This document shows positions 45,065-55,996 of a stretch of DNA of 64,000 bases, piece by piece. How positions within the stretch are numbered: the stretch's first letter is position 1; each line of letters opens with the position of its first letter. Location of the stretch: assembly GCA_001770935.1 (NCBI GenBank), contig MESI01000050.1, positions 1 to 64,000 of the forward strand, written 5' to 3'. The notes beneath the pieces were generated by a model. It did no database searches, had not been told where the DNA came from, and worked only from the letters and a program-made list of their open reading frames with translations. A program made the position numbers and the translations under genes. Source of the stretch: Burkholderiales bacterium RIFCSPLOWO2_12_FULL_61_40. Its GTDB lineage: Bacteria > Pseudomonadota > Gammaproteobacteria > Burkholderiales > Burkholderiaceae_C.

Positions 45065-45643
45065 TTAACGTGCGTGTTTGCGCGCCCATTTGCGGCGACG
45101 TACCACCACCAGCCCCAGGCCTGCGATCAGCACCACGGTGGAGAGCGCCCAGGTAGCCCATTCGCCCCAGCCATGAACATGTGCAACTTTTTCAACAGCT
45201 GGCGAGATATCCAAGGTGGCCGCCAGCAAATCCGAGGTATCGCCCGCTTGCACTGAAAAGCTCAGCGGATATTTGCCTGGAATCGCGAGCGCATCGGCTT
45301 TGACGGTATAAACACCGGGCGCAACCTGCTGAGCCACCGCTTTCAATACGGTGCCGCTTTCCACTTCTATCTGGGCATCCACCACGGGTGCATTGGTCGC
45401 AAAGCGGTCCAGCGTGAACGTCAGGGTCGTGCCATGGAGCTGGGCCACCAATTCAAAGTCTTCCGTTTGTGCCGACGCACGTGGAGCAATACTGGCACTG
45501 GCAACCGGCGGCGCCTCGGCCCCGTGGTCTTCGCCACCATGCGCCCAGGCGGTCCACGAAGCGCTTGCAAGCACAGCACCGAGAATTGCACGATTGAAAA
45601 TCACCCTTGCAGGAATTGTTGGATGGCGAAAGACGGTGATCAA
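45065..45643 (-). CDS. Exported single-pass protein with N-terminal His motif
   Basis: A 192-residue protein with no recognised family. It has a signal peptide (ASASWTAWA) followed by HGGEDHGAEAPP, a beta-rich periplasmic domain (about 60-150) and one C-terminal membrane segment with a basic tail (VVVRRRKWARKHAR). It overlaps the preceding TolC-type gene by four bases. Similar small proteins sit between czcC and czcB-type genes in other metal RND operons. Confidence 0.72.
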   Translation of the reverse strand: MITVFRHPTIPARVIFNRAILGAVLASASWTAWAHGGEDHGAEAPPVASASIAPRASAQTEDFELVAQLHGTTLTFTLDRFATNAPVVDAQIEVESGTVLKAVAQQVAPGVYTVKADALAIPGKYPLSFSVQAGDTSDLLAATLDISPAVEKVAHVHGWGEWATWALSTVVLIAGLGLVVVRRRKWARKHAR

Positions 45644-46842
45644 GGCATAACTCCCATGGATTGGTTGAATCGGGACAGGGCGGCATGCCCGGTGATTTGT
45701 TGTTGGCTCAGCAGCGCCTGCGCATCGAAATGGGCCGCACGCGCGCGCAGCAAGGTTGGCAAATCAGACTCGCCCAGCGAGAAGGACTTCTCTGCCAGAG
45801 CGAGATTGGCCTGCGTGAGTGACACGCGGGTTTGTGCGGTCTCCAGCTGGGATCGGGCCGTCTTCAGAAGACGCTGGGCAGTGTCTTTCGCAGAGGCAAT
45901 ACGCCGCTGGACTTGTGTGTATTCCCTTTCGGATTGCAGCACCTCAGCGCGATTGCCCGCCAGCTCCTGGCGTACGCGGGCCCCCATGGACAAGGGAATC
46001 GTGAGCTTGACACCCAAAGTGTCCGCGAATGCATCCGAAAAATCAGCACGCTCACGGACCAGGCGCACCGCCAGCGTGGGCGCCTCACTCGGACTTCTCC
46101 GCGCGAAAGCCAGCTTGGCACCCGCAAGCTCCACGCTGGCGGCTGCGGCCAGCAGTTGCGGATGAGCGTCCAAAGAGGGCTCCACCGCGGGCAATGCCTC
46201 GGGAGACAGCGGGTCCGCAGGTGTCGTACCCGTCAACAAGCGAAAGTCCTGTTCAGCTTGGGCCAGCTCGGACTGCGCATCCTCCAGATCGGCCTGGGCT
46301 GAGAGCCGCTCAACCTGTGCGAGGTTGGCGTCCACACGCGCCAGCTCACCGGCCCGCAGGCGCCGATCCACATCCGATGTCAGCACCTGTGCGGCAAGGA
46401 GCCGTGCGCCAGCCAGGGCCTGTCTGCTGCGCGCCGCAGCCAGCGCCCACCAAACTTCGCGAACCTCACCTGCGATTTGCAGGCGCAACGCCTGTTGTTG
46501 GGCATTGAATTCCTTTTGGGCAGAGGCCGCCTCACCCTGGCGCGCATGACGCTGGCCGGGCAACCACAAAGGCGTTTCAACCTCGACTTCCCATTCCTGT
46601 TTACCGCGGTTGGCGGTGAGTTGATCCCCCAGCGTGGCCAGCGATACCGATGCGGGTCCGGGGGTCAACCCCTGGGCCGTATCCGAACGCGCCTGGATTT
46701 CAGATTGACGCAGGTCGCTGACAACTGCCATGGGATGAAGGCTCCAGGCCTGCTCCAAGGCTACCGCCAGCGTCTGCGAGTGCGCCGGCCACCCAATCGC
46801 CAGCAGGCTCAACAGGATGGGAAAGACAATATTGGTGTTCAT
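45640..46842 (-). CDS. TolC-family outer-membrane channel (CzcC type)
   Basis: A 400-residue outer-membrane efflux protein with a signal peptide (SLLAIGWPAHS) and two long helical repeats with the family patterns VALEQAWSLHPMAV and LTIPLSMGARVRQEL. It is the first gene of the minus-strand RND operon and probably the exit duct for the pump at 40682. A shared regulator site and the two-component system lie just upstream. Confidence 0.86.
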   Translation of the reverse strand: MNTNIVFPILLSLLAIGWPAHSQTLAVALEQAWSLHPMAVVSDLRQSEIQARSDTAQGLTPGPASVSLATLGDQLTANRGKQEWEVEVETPLWLPGQRHARQGEAASAQKEFNAQQQALRLQIAGEVREVWWALAAARSRQALAGARLLAAQVLTSDVDRRLRAGELARVDANLAQVERLSAQADLEDAQSELAQAEQDFRLLTGTTPADPLSPEALPAVEPSLDAHPQLLAAAASVELAGAKLAFARRSPSEAPTLAVRLVRERADFSDAFADTLGVKLTIPLSMGARVRQELAGNRAEVLQSEREYTQVQRRIASAKDTAQRLLKTARSQLETAQTRVSLTQANLALAEKSFSLGESDLPTLLRARAAHFDAQALLSQQQITGHAALSRFNQSMGVMP

Positions 46843-46915
46843 CGAAGCTTTGGTGAGACGGTTGCAAAGATTGGGGATGATGCAAATTTGTCACCGTCAG
46901 ACCGCTGACAGCGAC

Positions 46916-46931
46916 ATTACAGTTCTGTCAT
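46916..46931. promoter_or_regulatory. Candidate copper-regulator binding site, copy 2
   Basis: ATTACAGTTCTGTCAT, an imperfect palindrome, in the 156-base region between the divergent czcC-type gene and the response regulator gene. The larger region also contains TGACAG-n12-CTGTCA (46907-46930). It probably controls both directions. Confidence 0.6.
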
Positions 46932-46998
46932 GTTGCACAAAACCTGCCATGCGTGGGCACAATCGCACAGGAGTAAACAGGTGCATTGGAGGCAAACC

Positions 46999-47682
46999 AT
47001 GAAAATTCTGATCGTCGAGGATGAACAAAAAACCGGGGACTACCTGAAACAGGGCTTATCGGAAGCCGGCTTTGTGACCGAATTGGCATCCAACGGCGTG
47101 GATGGCCTGCATCTGGCTCTGACCGGCGACTTCGATTTGCTGGTGCTTGATGTGATGCTGCCGGGCTTGAATGGCTGGCAGGTGATGGAGCGTCTGCGCC
47201 AAAGTGAGAAAAGCCTGCCAGTCTTATTCCTCACGGCCCGGGACCAGGTCGAAGACCGCGTAAAAGGTCTGGAGCTGGGCGCCGACGACTATCTGGTCAA
47301 GCCGTTTGCGTTTTCCGAGTTGCTGGCGCGCGTGCGCACTTTGCTGCGCCGGGGCAAAAATGGCCTGGAACCCAGCATTTTGCAAGCAGCCAATCTGGAG
47401 CTGGATCTGCTGCGCCGACGCGTGGTCAGGGCCGGCAACCGCATCGAGCTCACGGCCAAAGAGTTTGCCTTGCTGGAACTCTTGCTGCGCCGCCAGGGGG
47501 AAGTGCTGCCGCGCTCCATGATTGCCTCACAGGTCTGGGACATGAACTTTGACAGTGATACCAATGTGATTGAAGTCGCGATCCGGCGCCTGCGCGCCAA
47601 GGTGGATGATCCCTACGAGCCCAAGCTGATTCGCACCGCGCGCGGCATGGGCTACGTGCTTGAGGTACCCGAGGGTCCATGA
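46999..47682 (+). CDS. Heavy-metal response regulator (CusR/CopR-like)
   Basis: A 227-residue OmpR-type regulator. The receiver domain has D51 as phosphoacceptor (VLDVMLPG), the acidic pair E7-D8 and a conserved Lys near 101. A winged-helix DNA-binding domain follows (about 130-225; [20 protein letters not shown]). ATG 46999 is preceded by GGAGG. Similarity to CusR/CopR/IrlR heavy-metal regulators and the position between two copper RND systems identify it as the regulator of the island. It overlaps the kinase gene by four bases. Confidence 0.9.
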   Translation: MKILIVEDEQKTGDYLKQGLSEAGFVTELASNGVDGLHLALTGDFDLLVLDVMLPGLNGWQVMERLRQSEKSLPVLFLTARDQVEDRVKGLELGADDYLVKPFAFSELLARVRTLLRRGKNGLEPSILQAANLELDLLRRRVVRAGNRIELTAKEFALLELLLRRQGEVLPRSMIASQVWDMNFDSDTNVIEVAIRRLRAKVDDPYEPKLIRTARGMGYVLEVPEGP

Positions 47683-49109
47683 TCCCGCAACTGTCTCTGA
47701 CCGCCCGGCTGACCCTGCTCTTTGCGGTGGGCTCCAGCACGGTGCTCCTGGTGCTGGGGTGGTTGACGGGAGTCGCCATTGACCGGCATTTTGAACAGCA
47801 GGATTTCGATGCACTGGCGGGAAAAATGCTGTTGGCCCAGAACGCCATTGAACGCGTGGACTCGCAGCGGGATTTTGACGCCCTGCAGTCCCAGCTGAAC
47901 GATGCGCTCATTGGACACCATGACTTGGTGGTGCATGTGCTGGGTCCCACCGGGGAGGTGCTGCTGGCCTCTTCGGGAATTGCCTTCCCCGGTGAATGGT
48001 TGACGCATGCGCCGCGGCAACTGACCCAAAAGCTGTACATGTGGTCGCAGGGCGAGCGCCGTTTTCGGGGCATGGCGCTTGCCATATCCACCGCCATACC
48101 GCAGTGGCAACCTCTGATAGTCGCTGTGGCGGTGGATGTGGAACACCACAGCGTGTTCATGCGCAGCCTGATGCGCGCGCTGTGGGTGTTTGTGGCGTTC
48201 GCCGCTTTGGCCACCGGTGTTTTGGGGTGGCTGGCGGCCAGCCGAGGGCTGGCACCCCTGCGAACCATGCGGGATAGGGCTACGGCGGTGACTGCACACA
48301 AACTCGACCAGCGGCTGCCGGTGGATGCCGTGCCTGCGGAATTGGCCGAACTGGCCGCCTCGTTGAATGAGATGCTGGCGCGGCTGGAAGACGCATTTCA
48401 CCGCTTGTCGGATTTCTCCTCCGACATCGCCCACGAGCTTCGCACGCCGGTCAGCAATTTAATGACCGAAACCCATGTGGCACTGTCGCGTCCTCGGGAT
48501 GCGGCCAGCTACCGTGCCATCCTGGAATCCAATGCCGAAGAGTATGAGCGGCTGGCGCGGATGATCGCCGATATGCTGTTTCTCGCCAAGGCCGAATATG
48601 GGCAGATGAGCGACTGGATTATGGAACGCGGCGAATCGGTCCACCTGGCGCAGGAAGTGCACGATTTGTTCGAGTTTTATGAGGCGCTGGCCGAAGAAAA
48701 AGGCGTTCATCTGGAACTGCGGGGCACCTGCATTGCCTGGGGTGATCGGTTGATGCTTCGACGGGCCGTGAGCAACCTGCTGTCCAATGCTTTGCGGTAC
48801 ACCCCGCGCGCGGGCACGGTGGCCGTGTGTTTATCTGAATCGGACGGACTCGGCCGCTTGACGGTTGAGAATCCCGGTCAAACCATACCCGAGCATCACC
48901 TGGCGCGTCTGTTTGAGCGGTTTTACCGTGCGGACCCGTCGCGCCAGCAGGCCACTGGCGAGGGGACGGGGCTTGGCCTGGCCATTACACAGGCTATCGT
49001 GCACGCACATCAAGGACAAATTTTGGCGTCTTCAGAAGCAGGGAAAACCTGCTTTTCGATACAGCTCCCGCAAGCTCCCACCACATCCGATGCCCTGTCC
49101 ACCGTATAG
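47679..49109 (+). CDS. Heavy-metal sensor histidine kinase (CusS-like)
   Basis: A 476-residue inner-membrane kinase. The N-terminus has a membrane segment, a periplasmic sensor loop (about 35-165), a second membrane segment and a HAMP linker. The dimerisation His is H252 ([14 protein letters not shown]). The ATPase domain has the N box (NLLSNALRY, about 367) and G boxes ([10 protein letters not shown]). It should sense periplasmic Cu(I)/Ag(I) and phosphorylate the adjacent regulator. Confidence 0.9.
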   Translation: MIPQLSLTARLTLLFAVGSSTVLLVLGWLTGVAIDRHFEQQDFDALAGKMLLAQNAIERVDSQRDFDALQSQLNDALIGHHDLVVHVLGPTGEVLLASSGIAFPGEWLTHAPRQLTQKLYMWSQGERRFRGMALAISTAIPQWQPLIVAVAVDVEHHSVFMRSLMRALWVFVAFAALATGVLGWLAASRGLAPLRTMRDRATAVTAHKLDQRLPVDAVPAELAELAASLNEMLARLEDAFHRLSDFSSDIAHELRTPVSNLMTETHVALSRPRDAASYRAILESNAEEYERLARMIADMLFLAKAEYGQMSDWIMERGESVHLAQEVHDLFEFYEALAEEKGVHLELRGTCIAWGDRLMLRRAVSNLLSNALRYTPRAGTVAVCLSESDGLGRLTVENPGQTIPEHHLARLFERFYRADPSRQQATGEGTGLGLAITQAIVHAHQGQILASSEAGKTCFSIQLPQAPTTSDALSTV

Positions 49110-49249
49110 CGAACAGGAAAATGAGGACTGAATCACGCGTCGTGTCGCACTATGGGTGAAATAAAGCACGCAACATGCTGTGCATCAGTCGTTTGCGTTG
49201 GGAACTTTTCCGCCTGCCAAGTTATCTGAGTTACCACTATTTCATTTTT

Positions 49250-49645
49250 ATGTTTGGCCGCCACTCCCGTCTCATCACCGCATTCCTCATGCTGGTCAGC
49301 CTGTTGTTCACGCAACTGGCGGTGGCGGGTTACGTATGCCCTAGTGGTTTCGAGACAGCCGCACAGATCACCGCAATGGCGCAAGCCGACATGCCTTGCG
49401 CCCAATCCATGGCAGCCAGCATGGACGACACACAGCCCAACCTGTGCCATGCGTACTGTCAGGCAGGGCGCCAAACTGCCGACAAGTACGAGCTGCCCAC
49501 CCCCCTGGACATCAGCATGCTGTCCACCGGCATCTTTCTGCCGGTCAGGACACCGGTATTTTGGGGCGCACCGCTGCAGTTGCCCCACTTGAAGCGCGCC
49601 ACGGCGCCGCCCTTGAGCATCCGGCACTGCTGCTTCCGAATTTGA
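49250..49645 (+). CDS. Small exported Cys/His protein upstream of CusC-type gene
   Basis: A 131-residue protein with a signal peptide (LITAFLMLVSLLFTQLAVA) from the ATG at 49250. The mature part has scattered Cys and His (MPCAQSM, LCHAYCQAGRQ and a CC near the end), a pattern common to small proteins at the front of copper RND operons. No family name is certain. ATG 49175 would add 25 residues. It is 140 bases before the CusC-type gene. Confidence 0.6.
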   Translation: MFGRHSRLITAFLMLVSLLFTQLAVAGYVCPSGFETAAQITAMAQADMPCAQSMAASMDDTQPNLCHAYCQAGRQTADKYELPTPLDISMLSTGIFLPVRTPVFWGAPLQLPHLKRATAPPLSIRHCCFRI

Positions 49646-49784
49646 TCCTCCAGACGCCATGGCGCTAACGGCCCCTACGGGCGGTTTAGCGCTTGGGTCG
49701 CGCCAGTCTTCGGCGGCAGGTATTCCCCCTGCTTTCGTATGCCTGGCCGGCATGAAACCACCACTTTCTTGGTTTGGAGAATCC

Positions 49785-51128
49785 ATGTTTTCTTTTCTTT
49801 TTCAGGGTGTGCCGTCACGCCCTTGGCACCCTCGCTGGGCCTGCCTGCTGGGCCTGACCTGGGCCATGGTGAGCCTGGGCGCCTCTGCCCAGCAGGTATT
49901 GACCCTCGATCAAGCCTTGCAACTCGCACAAGTGCGGTCACGCCAACTCGTCGCCCAGGACGCACTGGCACAGTCATCCCGCGAAATGGCCGTTTCCGCC
50001 GGTCGTCTGCCGGACCCGGTGTTGCGCATGTCGGTGGACAACCTGCCCATCGAAGGGCCGATGCGCTACAGCCTGACAGACGATTTCATGACGATGCGCT
50101 CGGTCAGCCTGATGCAGACCTTCACGGGTTCCGAAAAACGCCAGGCACGTAGCGCACGATACGAGCGGGAGGCTGAGGCTGCGTTGTCCATGCGCTCCAT
50201 GCAAAAGGCCAGACTGCTCACCCAAACCGCCCGCACCTGGTTCGACCGCTACTTCCAGGAGCAGATGCAGGGCCTGCTACAGCGTCAACGTGCGCAAGCC
50301 AGCGGGGTCAGCGAAGCGGTTGAATCCGCCTACCGTGGTGGACGCGGCAGCCAGGTGGATGTGTTGGCAGCGCATGCTGCCGTCGCTCGAATCGATGACC
50401 GATTGCACGAGGTACGTGCCGAGCTCGCCAACGCCAAGGCGCAGTTGCAGCGCTGGATCGGTGATGACGCCGAACAAGCGCTCGGCGCCCCCCCGAAAAT
50501 CGACCGTACCCGTCTCGCCAAACACCAGTTGGGCCATGAGATCGAGCAGCACCCCGACATCGCCGTGATGAATGCACGGGAACGCATCGCACTGGCTGAA
50601 GCTGAAGTGGCAAAACAGGACAAAAGCGCTGACTGGAGCTGGTCGCTGATGTACAGCAAGCGGGGCAGCCAGTTCGGCGACATGGTGTCCTTCGGCGTTT
50701 CCATTCCTCTGCAATGGGATCAGGCCCGCAAACAGGATCGTGAGCTGTCAGCCCGGTTGCAGCGGGTTGAACAGGTACGCCTTGAGCGCGAAGAGATGCG
50801 GCGCGAGCATCTTTTCGAAGTGCAGCGCCTGCTCGCCAACTGGCGCAGCAACCTCACCCGTCTGGAAGATTACGACAAGACCCTGATCCCGCTGGCAACA
50901 GAACGAGTCCACGCAACGCAAGCAGCCTTCCGCGGGGGCAAGGCACCTTTGGCCACCGTTCTTGAAGCCCAACGCATGGTGACCGACACCCGCTTGGAAC
51001 GGCTGCGCATCGAAAAGCAGAGCGCCGCGTGGTGGGCCGAGCTTGAGTTCCTGATTCCTGAAGACCTGCCTACGCAGGTACCCCCATCAAGTCCTTCCAA
51101 CCAACCCGCTCAGGAGTCGCAACCATGA
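49785..51128 (+). CDS. cusC: TolC-family outer-membrane channel (CusC/SilC type)
   Basis: A 447-residue efflux channel with a signal peptide (LGLTWAMVSLGASAQQ). It has two helical repeats including TLDQALQLAQVRSRQLVAQDA, and a typical TolC/CusC helical hairpin. ATG 49785 is preceded by GGAGAAT. Its stop overlaps the adaptor start (51125) by four bases, so the three RND genes are co-translated. Confidence 0.87.
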   Translation: MFSFLFQGVPSRPWHPRWACLLGLTWAMVSLGASAQQVLTLDQALQLAQVRSRQLVAQDALAQSSREMAVSAGRLPDPVLRMSVDNLPIEGPMRYSLTDDFMTMRSVSLMQTFTGSEKRQARSARYEREAEAALSMRSMQKARLLTQTARTWFDRYFQEQMQGLLQRQRAQASGVSEAVESAYRGGRGSQVDVLAAHAAVARIDDRLHEVRAELANAKAQLQRWIGDDAEQALGAPPKIDRTRLAKHQLGHEIEQHPDIAVMNARERIALAEAEVAKQDKSADWSWSLMYSKRGSQFGDMVSFGVSIPLQWDQARKQDRELSARLQRVEQVRLEREEMRREHLFEVQRLLANWRSNLTRLEDYDKTLIPLATERVHATQAAFRGGKAPLATVLEAQRMVTDTRLERLRIEKQSAAWWAELEFLIPEDLPTQVPPSSPSNQPAQESQP

Positions 51129-52759
51129 ACAAGAAAACCATCATCACCGCCCTGCTGGCGACCGGGGTGCTCAGTGCGGGCGGCTTGGGTCTCTACCAAC
51201 TGGGTCTCAAGAATGGGATGACGCACACCACGATGGCCACGCCCACCGAAACCAAGGACTCGCCTGCGGGTACCCAAATTGATCCCTCGACCTGGGGGAT
51301 ACCTGAAGGCGAAACGGCCACACGGCGACATATCGAGGCTGGCATCAAGGGCGGTGACGTCGATCCGGTCACCGGTCGCAAAATCCTTTACTACCACGAC
51401 CCCATGGTGCCGGGCAAAAAATTCGAGGCACCAGGCAAGTCACCCTTCATGGACATGATGCTGGTACCCGCCTATGCCGGAGCCGAGGGCACCGACAGCG
51501 GTACGGTCTCTGTCAGCTCGCGCATTCAGCAGAATCTCGGGTTGCGTACAGGGGAAGTCGTTTCGGGCCAGCTTGCACCCGAGGTTTCAGCGGTGGGCAC
51601 GGTGGCCTGGAATGAACGCGGCCAGTTCATGGTGCAGGCGCGCGCAACCGGGTTCATTGAAAAACTGCATGTGCGGGCCGCGCTGGACCACGTCGGCAAG
51701 GGGCAGCCGCTGCTGGACTTGTATGTGCCGGATTGGGTGGCGGTGCAAGAGGACTATCTGACCGCCAAGCGCTTGCAAAAAGGCCTGCAAGGACAAGGGC
51801 TGGAGACGCTCGCCGAGGCGGCCCGCCAGCGCATGCGCCAGGTGGGCATGAGCGCGGCACAGATCGCCGTGGTCGAGCGCACAGGACAGGTACAGGCCCG
51901 CATGACCCTGGTCGCACCGGCCAGTGGCGTGGTCACCGAACTGATCGCGCGTGAAGGCGGCACGGTGATGACCGGCATGCCACTGATGCGCATCAATGAC
52001 CTCTCCACTGTCTGGGTGCAGGCCGAAGTGCCGGAGAGCCAGGCAGCGCAGGTGGCCGTTGGCACTCCGGTCACGGCGCAGACCCCGGCGTGGCCGGGCG
52101 AGGTGTTCCGGGGCCAGGTGCAGTCCTTGTTGCCCGAGGTCAACCCGACGACGCGCACACGCAAGGCGCGCATGGCCTTGACCAACCCGAAGGGCAAGCT
52201 GGTGCCCGGCATGTTCGTGCACATGCAGCTCAGCGGCGGGCAATCGCGTCCGGCCTTGCTGGTGCCCAGTGAATCCCTGGTACGCACCGGCAAACGCACC
52301 CTGGTCATGGCCGTCGAAGAAGGCGCCTTTCGTCCGATTGAGGTGCAAGTGGGGCGCGAACAGAACGGCCAGGCCGAAATTCTGGCAGGTCTCAGCCAAG
52401 GCCAGAAGATCGTGCTGTCCGGACAGTTCCTGATCGACTCGGAAGCCAGCCTGAAAGGCGTGGAAGCGCGCTTATCTACGGGTCAGGCACCAGGGGCGGC
52501 CAGTGCAACGCCGCAGACTTACCGCACGACCGCTCGCGTGGAAGCCTTGACCAGTGACATCGTCACGCTGACGCATCCGGAAATCCCCGCCCTGAAGTGG
52601 CCGGGCATGACCATGGACTTCAAGCTCGCACCGGATGTCTCGAAGAAACCGCTACCAGGCAGCGAGATCGACATCGAATTCCGCATGCGCGAGGGCGATG
52701 CGCCGCAGATCGTCCAATGGCAAGCGCGAGATGGAAAGCAGATGGGAGGTAAGCAATGA
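51125..52759 (+). CDS. cusB: Cu/Ag efflux RND adaptor with HMBD and fused CusF-like domain
   Basis: A 544-residue membrane-fusion protein anchored by an N-terminal hydrophobic segment (about 5-24). It has the heavy-metal binding domain [20 protein letters not shown] (about 82-101, with a following MDMMLVPAY), the adaptor core with lipoyl and barrel domains (about 130-430), and a C-terminal CusF-like copper domain (about 460-540; [20 protein letters not shown] then [10 protein letters not shown]). A separate CusF is encoded at 55997. It should pass Cu(I)/Ag(I) to the CusA pump. Confidence 0.9.
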   Translation: MNKKTIITALLATGVLSAGGLGLYQLGLKNGMTHTTMATPTETKDSPAGTQIDPSTWGIPEGETATRRHIEAGIKGGDVDPVTGRKILYYHDPMVPGKKFEAPGKSPFMDMMLVPAYAGAEGTDSGTVSVSSRIQQNLGLRTGEVVSGQLAPEVSAVGTVAWNERGQFMVQARATGFIEKLHVRAALDHVGKGQPLLDLYVPDWVAVQEDYLTAKRLQKGLQGQGLETLAEAARQRMRQVGMSAAQIAVVERTGQVQARMTLVAPASGVVTELIAREGGTVMTGMPLMRINDLSTVWVQAEVPESQAAQVAVGTPVTAQTPAWPGEVFRGQVQSLLPEVNPTTRTRKARMALTNPKGKLVPGMFVHMQLSGGQSRPALLVPSESLVRTGKRTLVMAVEEGAFRPIEVQVGREQNGQAEILAGLSQGQKIVLSGQFLIDSEASLKGVEARLSTGQAPGAASATPQTYRTTARVEALTSDIVTLTHPEIPALKWPGMTMDFKLAPDVSKKPLPGSEIDIEFRMREGDAPQIVQWQARDGKQMGGKQ

Positions 52760-55700
52760 TCGCTCGCCTGATCCATTGGTCGATCGCCAACCGCTTTCTG
52801 GTGCTGATCGCCACCGTGCTGCTGGCGGCCTGGGGCGTCGTCTCTCTGGTTCGCACGCCGCTGGACGCGCTGCCCGACCTGTCCGACACCCAGGTCATCA
52901 TCCGCACCACCTGGCCGGGGCAGGCGCCGCAACTGGTCGAGAACCAGGTGACCTATCCGCTGACCACCACCATGCTGTCGGTGCCCGGGGCGCGGGTCGT
53001 GCGCGGCTACTCCTTCTTTGGCGACAGCTACGTCTACGTGCTGTTCAAGGATGGAACCGACCTGTACTGGGCCCGCTCGCGGGTACTGGAATACCTCAAC
53101 CAGGTACAGTCACGCCTGCCCCCCGGCGCCACTTCGGCGCTCGGTCCGGATGCGACGGGCGTCGGCTGGATCTACCAGTACGCGCTGACCGACAAGAGCG
53201 GCAAGCAGGATCTGGCGCAGTTGCGCAGCCTACAGGACTGGTTTCTCAAGTTCGAGCTCAAGACTGTGCCCGGCGTGGCCGAGGTGGCCACCATCGGCGG
53301 CATGGTGCGCCAATACCAGGTGGTGCTCGATCCGGACAAGCTGGCCGCCTACCGCATTCCCCACGGCAAGGTGATCGAGGCGATTCGCCGCGCCAACCAG
53401 GAAGCGGGTGGCTCGGTGCTGGAAATGGGTGAAGCCGAGTTCATGGTGCGCGCTTCCGGTTACCTGCAGACCCTGGATGACTTCCGTGCCATCCCGCTGA
53501 TGACCACCGATGCCGGTGTCTCGGTGCTGTTAGGCGACGTGGCCCATGTGCAGATCGGTCCCGAGATGCGGCGCGGCATCGGCGAGCTGGACGGCCAAGG
53601 CGAAGCCGTGGGCGGCGTGATCGTCATGCGCTCGGGCGAGAACGCGCTGACCACCATCGAGGCGGTCAAGGAGAAACTCGCTGTTCTGAAAAAGAGCCTG
53701 CCGCCAGGCGTTGAAATCGTGCCGACCTACGACCGCTCCGCGCTGATTGAGCGGGCCATCGAGAACCTCAGCCACAAGCTGATCGAGGAGTTCCTGGTGG
53801 TGGCCGTGGTGTGTGCGCTGTTCCTGTTTCACCTGCGCTCGGCCCTGGTGGCCATCGTCTCCTTGCCGCTGGGCATTCTGGCGGCCTTTATCGTCATGCA
53901 CGGCCAGGGCGTCAACGCCAACATCATGTCCCTGGGCGGCATCGCCATTGCCATCGGCGCCATGGTCGATGCGGCGGTGGTGATGATCGAGAACGCCCAC
54001 AAGCATCTGGAGGAATGGAACCACGAACATCCTGGAGCGCTTTTGCAGGGCGACGCCCGCTGGCGGGTGATCGGCGATGCTGCCGCCGAGGTCGGCCCGG
54101 CGCTGTTTTTCTCGCTGCTCATCATCACCCTGTCGTTCGTGCCGGTGTTTACGCTGGAAGCGCAGGAAGGACGGATGTTCTCGCCGCTGGCCTTTACCAA
54201 GACCTATGCCATGGCGGCCAGCGCGGGCCTGGCAGTGACGTTGATCCCGGTGTTGATGGGCTATCTCATCCGGGGGCGCATCCCGGACGAACGGAAGAAC
54301 CCGCTCAATCGCTTCTTTGTTGCCATCTACCGCCCCATGCTGGAAGTCGTGCTGCGCTTTCCCAAGGCAACCATCGCCGTCGCGGCCTTGTTTTTTGCGG
54401 CCAGCTTGTGGCCTCTACAACACCTGGGTAGCGAGTTCATGCCGCCACTCGACGAGGGTGACCTGCTCTACATGCCGACCGCACTGCCGGGCCTGTCGGC
54501 GGGCAAAGCGGCGCAATTGCTGCAGCAGACCGACCGGCTGATCAAGGCCGTGCCGGAGGTGGCGAGCGTCTACGGCAAGGCGGGCCGGGCGGTGACCGCC
54601 ACCGATCCCGCGCCGCTGGTGATGTTCGAGACCACCATCCAGTTCAAGCCCAGGAGCGAGTGGCGAGCGGGCATGACCCCCGAGATGATCGTCGAGGAAC
54701 TGGACAAGACCGTGCGCGTTCCCGGCTTGACCAACATCTGGATTCCGCCGATCCGCAACCGTCTGGACATGCTGGCCACCGGCATCAAGAGTCCGGTCGG
54801 CGTCAAGGTGCTGGGCAGCGACCTTGCAGTCATCAACCGGCTCACGGGCGCGATCGAGCAGGCCGTGAAGAAGGTGCCCGGCGTCACCAGCGCCTTTGCC
54901 GAACGCCTGGACGGCGGGCGCTATGTCAACGTGAACATCCAGCGGGAGCGGGCGGCACGCTATGGGCTCAATATCGCCGATGTGCAGTCGGTGGTCGCCA
55001 GCGCCGTCGGCGGGATGAACATCGGCGAGACCATCGAAGGCTTGCAGCGCTACCCGATCAACGTGCGCTACCCGCGCGAGGTGCGTGACTCGCTAGACCG
55101 GTTGCGCAGTCTGCCCATCGTGACGCCGCGCGGGCAGCAACTCTTGCTGGGCGACGTAGCCGACATCCGCATCGACGACGGCCCACCGATGCTGCGCAGC
55201 GAGAACGCCCGCCTGGCCGGTTTTGTGTATATCGACCTGCGCGGCCGTGACCTCGGTACGGCGGTGCGCGAGATGCAGCAGGCGGTGACTGAGCAGGTGG
55301 AATTGCCGCCCGGCTACTCGGTGTCGTGGTCCGGCCAGTTCGAGTTTCTCGAACGCGCCGCTGCCCGCCTCAAGCTGGTGGTGCCTTTCACGCTGCTCAT
55401 CATCTTTGTGCTGCTCTACCTCACCTTCAAGCATTTCGGGGAGGCCCTGCTGCTGATGGCGACGTTGCCCTTTGCCCTGGTCGGCGGTATCTGGCTGCTG
55501 TTCGGCCTGCGCTACAACCTGTCGGTGGCCGGCGTCGTCGGCTTCATTGCCCTGGCGGGCGTAGCGGCCGAGTTCGGCGTGATCATGCTGCTCTACCTCA
55601 AGCAGGCCTGGATGGCGCGCATCGACCAGAACCAGACCAGCGAAGCCGACCTGCTCGCCGCCATCCGCGAAGGCGCGGTGCTGCGCGTGCGGCCGAAGGC

Positions 55701-55926
55701 GATGACGGTGGCGGTCATCCTGGCGGGCCTGCTGCCCATCATGTGGGGCGGCGGCACCGGCAGCGAAGTCATGCAGCGCATCGCCGCGCCCATGGTCGGC
55801 GGCATGATCACCGCGCCGCTGCTGTCGATGTTCGTGATCCCGGCAGCCTACTACCTGATGCGCCGACCTCGCCGACAGTCGCACCCGCACAGGCAACCTA
55901 TTCATTCGCAGGGCAACGTCCTGTGA
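52756..55926 (+). CDS. cusA: Cu(I)/Ag(I) efflux RND pump (CusA/SilA)
   Basis: Inner-membrane pump of 1056 residues, full length. The HME-4 carboxylate motif [21 protein letters not shown] (about 395-415) is present, as are CusA-type Met positions: [19 protein letters not shown] and [11 protein letters not shown]. These indicate copper/silver transport. It overlaps the adaptor gene by four bases. Codon use is noticeably more GC-rich than in the neighbouring RND pump, which suggests separate acquisition; this is by eye. Confidence 0.93.
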   Translation: MIARLIHWSIANRFLVLIATVLLAAWGVVSLVRTPLDALPDLSDTQVIIRTTWPGQAPQLVENQVTYPLTTTMLSVPGARVVRGYSFFGDSYVYVLFKDGTDLYWARSRVLEYLNQVQSRLPPGATSALGPDATGVGWIYQYALTDKSGKQDLAQLRSLQDWFLKFELKTVPGVAEVATIGGMVRQYQVVLDPDKLAAYRIPHGKVIEAIRRANQEAGGSVLEMGEAEFMVRASGYLQTLDDFRAIPLMTTDAGVSVLLGDVAHVQIGPEMRRGIGELDGQGEAVGGVIVMRSGENALTTIEAVKEKLAVLKKSLPPGVEIVPTYDRSALIERAIENLSHKLIEEFLVVAVVCALFLFHLRSALVAIVSLPLGILAAFIVMHGQGVNANIMSLGGIAIAIGAMVDAAVVMIENAHKHLEEWNHEHPGALLQGDARWRVIGDAAAEVGPALFFSLLIITLSFVPVFTLEAQEGRMFSPLAFTKTYAMAASAGLAVTLIPVLMGYLIRGRIPDERKNPLNRFFVAIYRPMLEVVLRFPKATIAVAALFFAASLWPLQHLGSEFMPPLDEGDLLYMPTALPGLSAGKAAQLLQQTDRLIKAVPEVASVYGKAGRAVTATDPAPLVMFETTIQFKPRSEWRAGMTPEMIVEELDKTVRVPGLTNIWIPPIRNRLDMLATGIKSPVGVKVLGSDLAVINRLTGAIEQAVKKVPGVTSAFAERLDGGRYVNVNIQRERAARYGLNIADVQSVVASAVGGMNIGETIEGLQRYPINVRYPREVRDSLDRLRSLPIVTPRGQQLLLGDVADIRIDDGPPMLRSENARLAGFVYIDLRGRDLGTAVREMQQAVTEQVELPPGYSVSWSGQFEFLERAAARLKLVVPFTLLIIFVLLYLTFKHFGEALLLMATLPFALVGGIWLLFGLRYNLSVAGVVGFIALAGVAAEFGVIMLLYLKQAWMARIDQNQTSEADLLAAIREGAVLRVRPKAMTVAVILAGLLPIMWGGGTGSEVMQRIAAPMVGGMITAPLLSMFVIPAAYYLMRRPRRQSHPHRQPIHSQGNVL

Positions 55927-55935
55927 TGAACCCCG

Positions 55936-55963
55936 CCGGTCTCTGGCCTTCGCCAGAGACCGG
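55936..55963 (+). other. Strong hairpin between cusA and cusF
   Basis: A perfect 12-bp stem CCGGTCTCTGGC/GCCAGAGACCGG with the tetraloop CTTC, ten bases after the cusA stop. There is no T-run, so it may protect or process the mRNA, or weakly terminate, which would let cusF be expressed at a different level. Confidence 0.65.
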
Positions 55964-55996
55964 TATTCCACTCTCAATTATTAGAGAAATCTGAAC

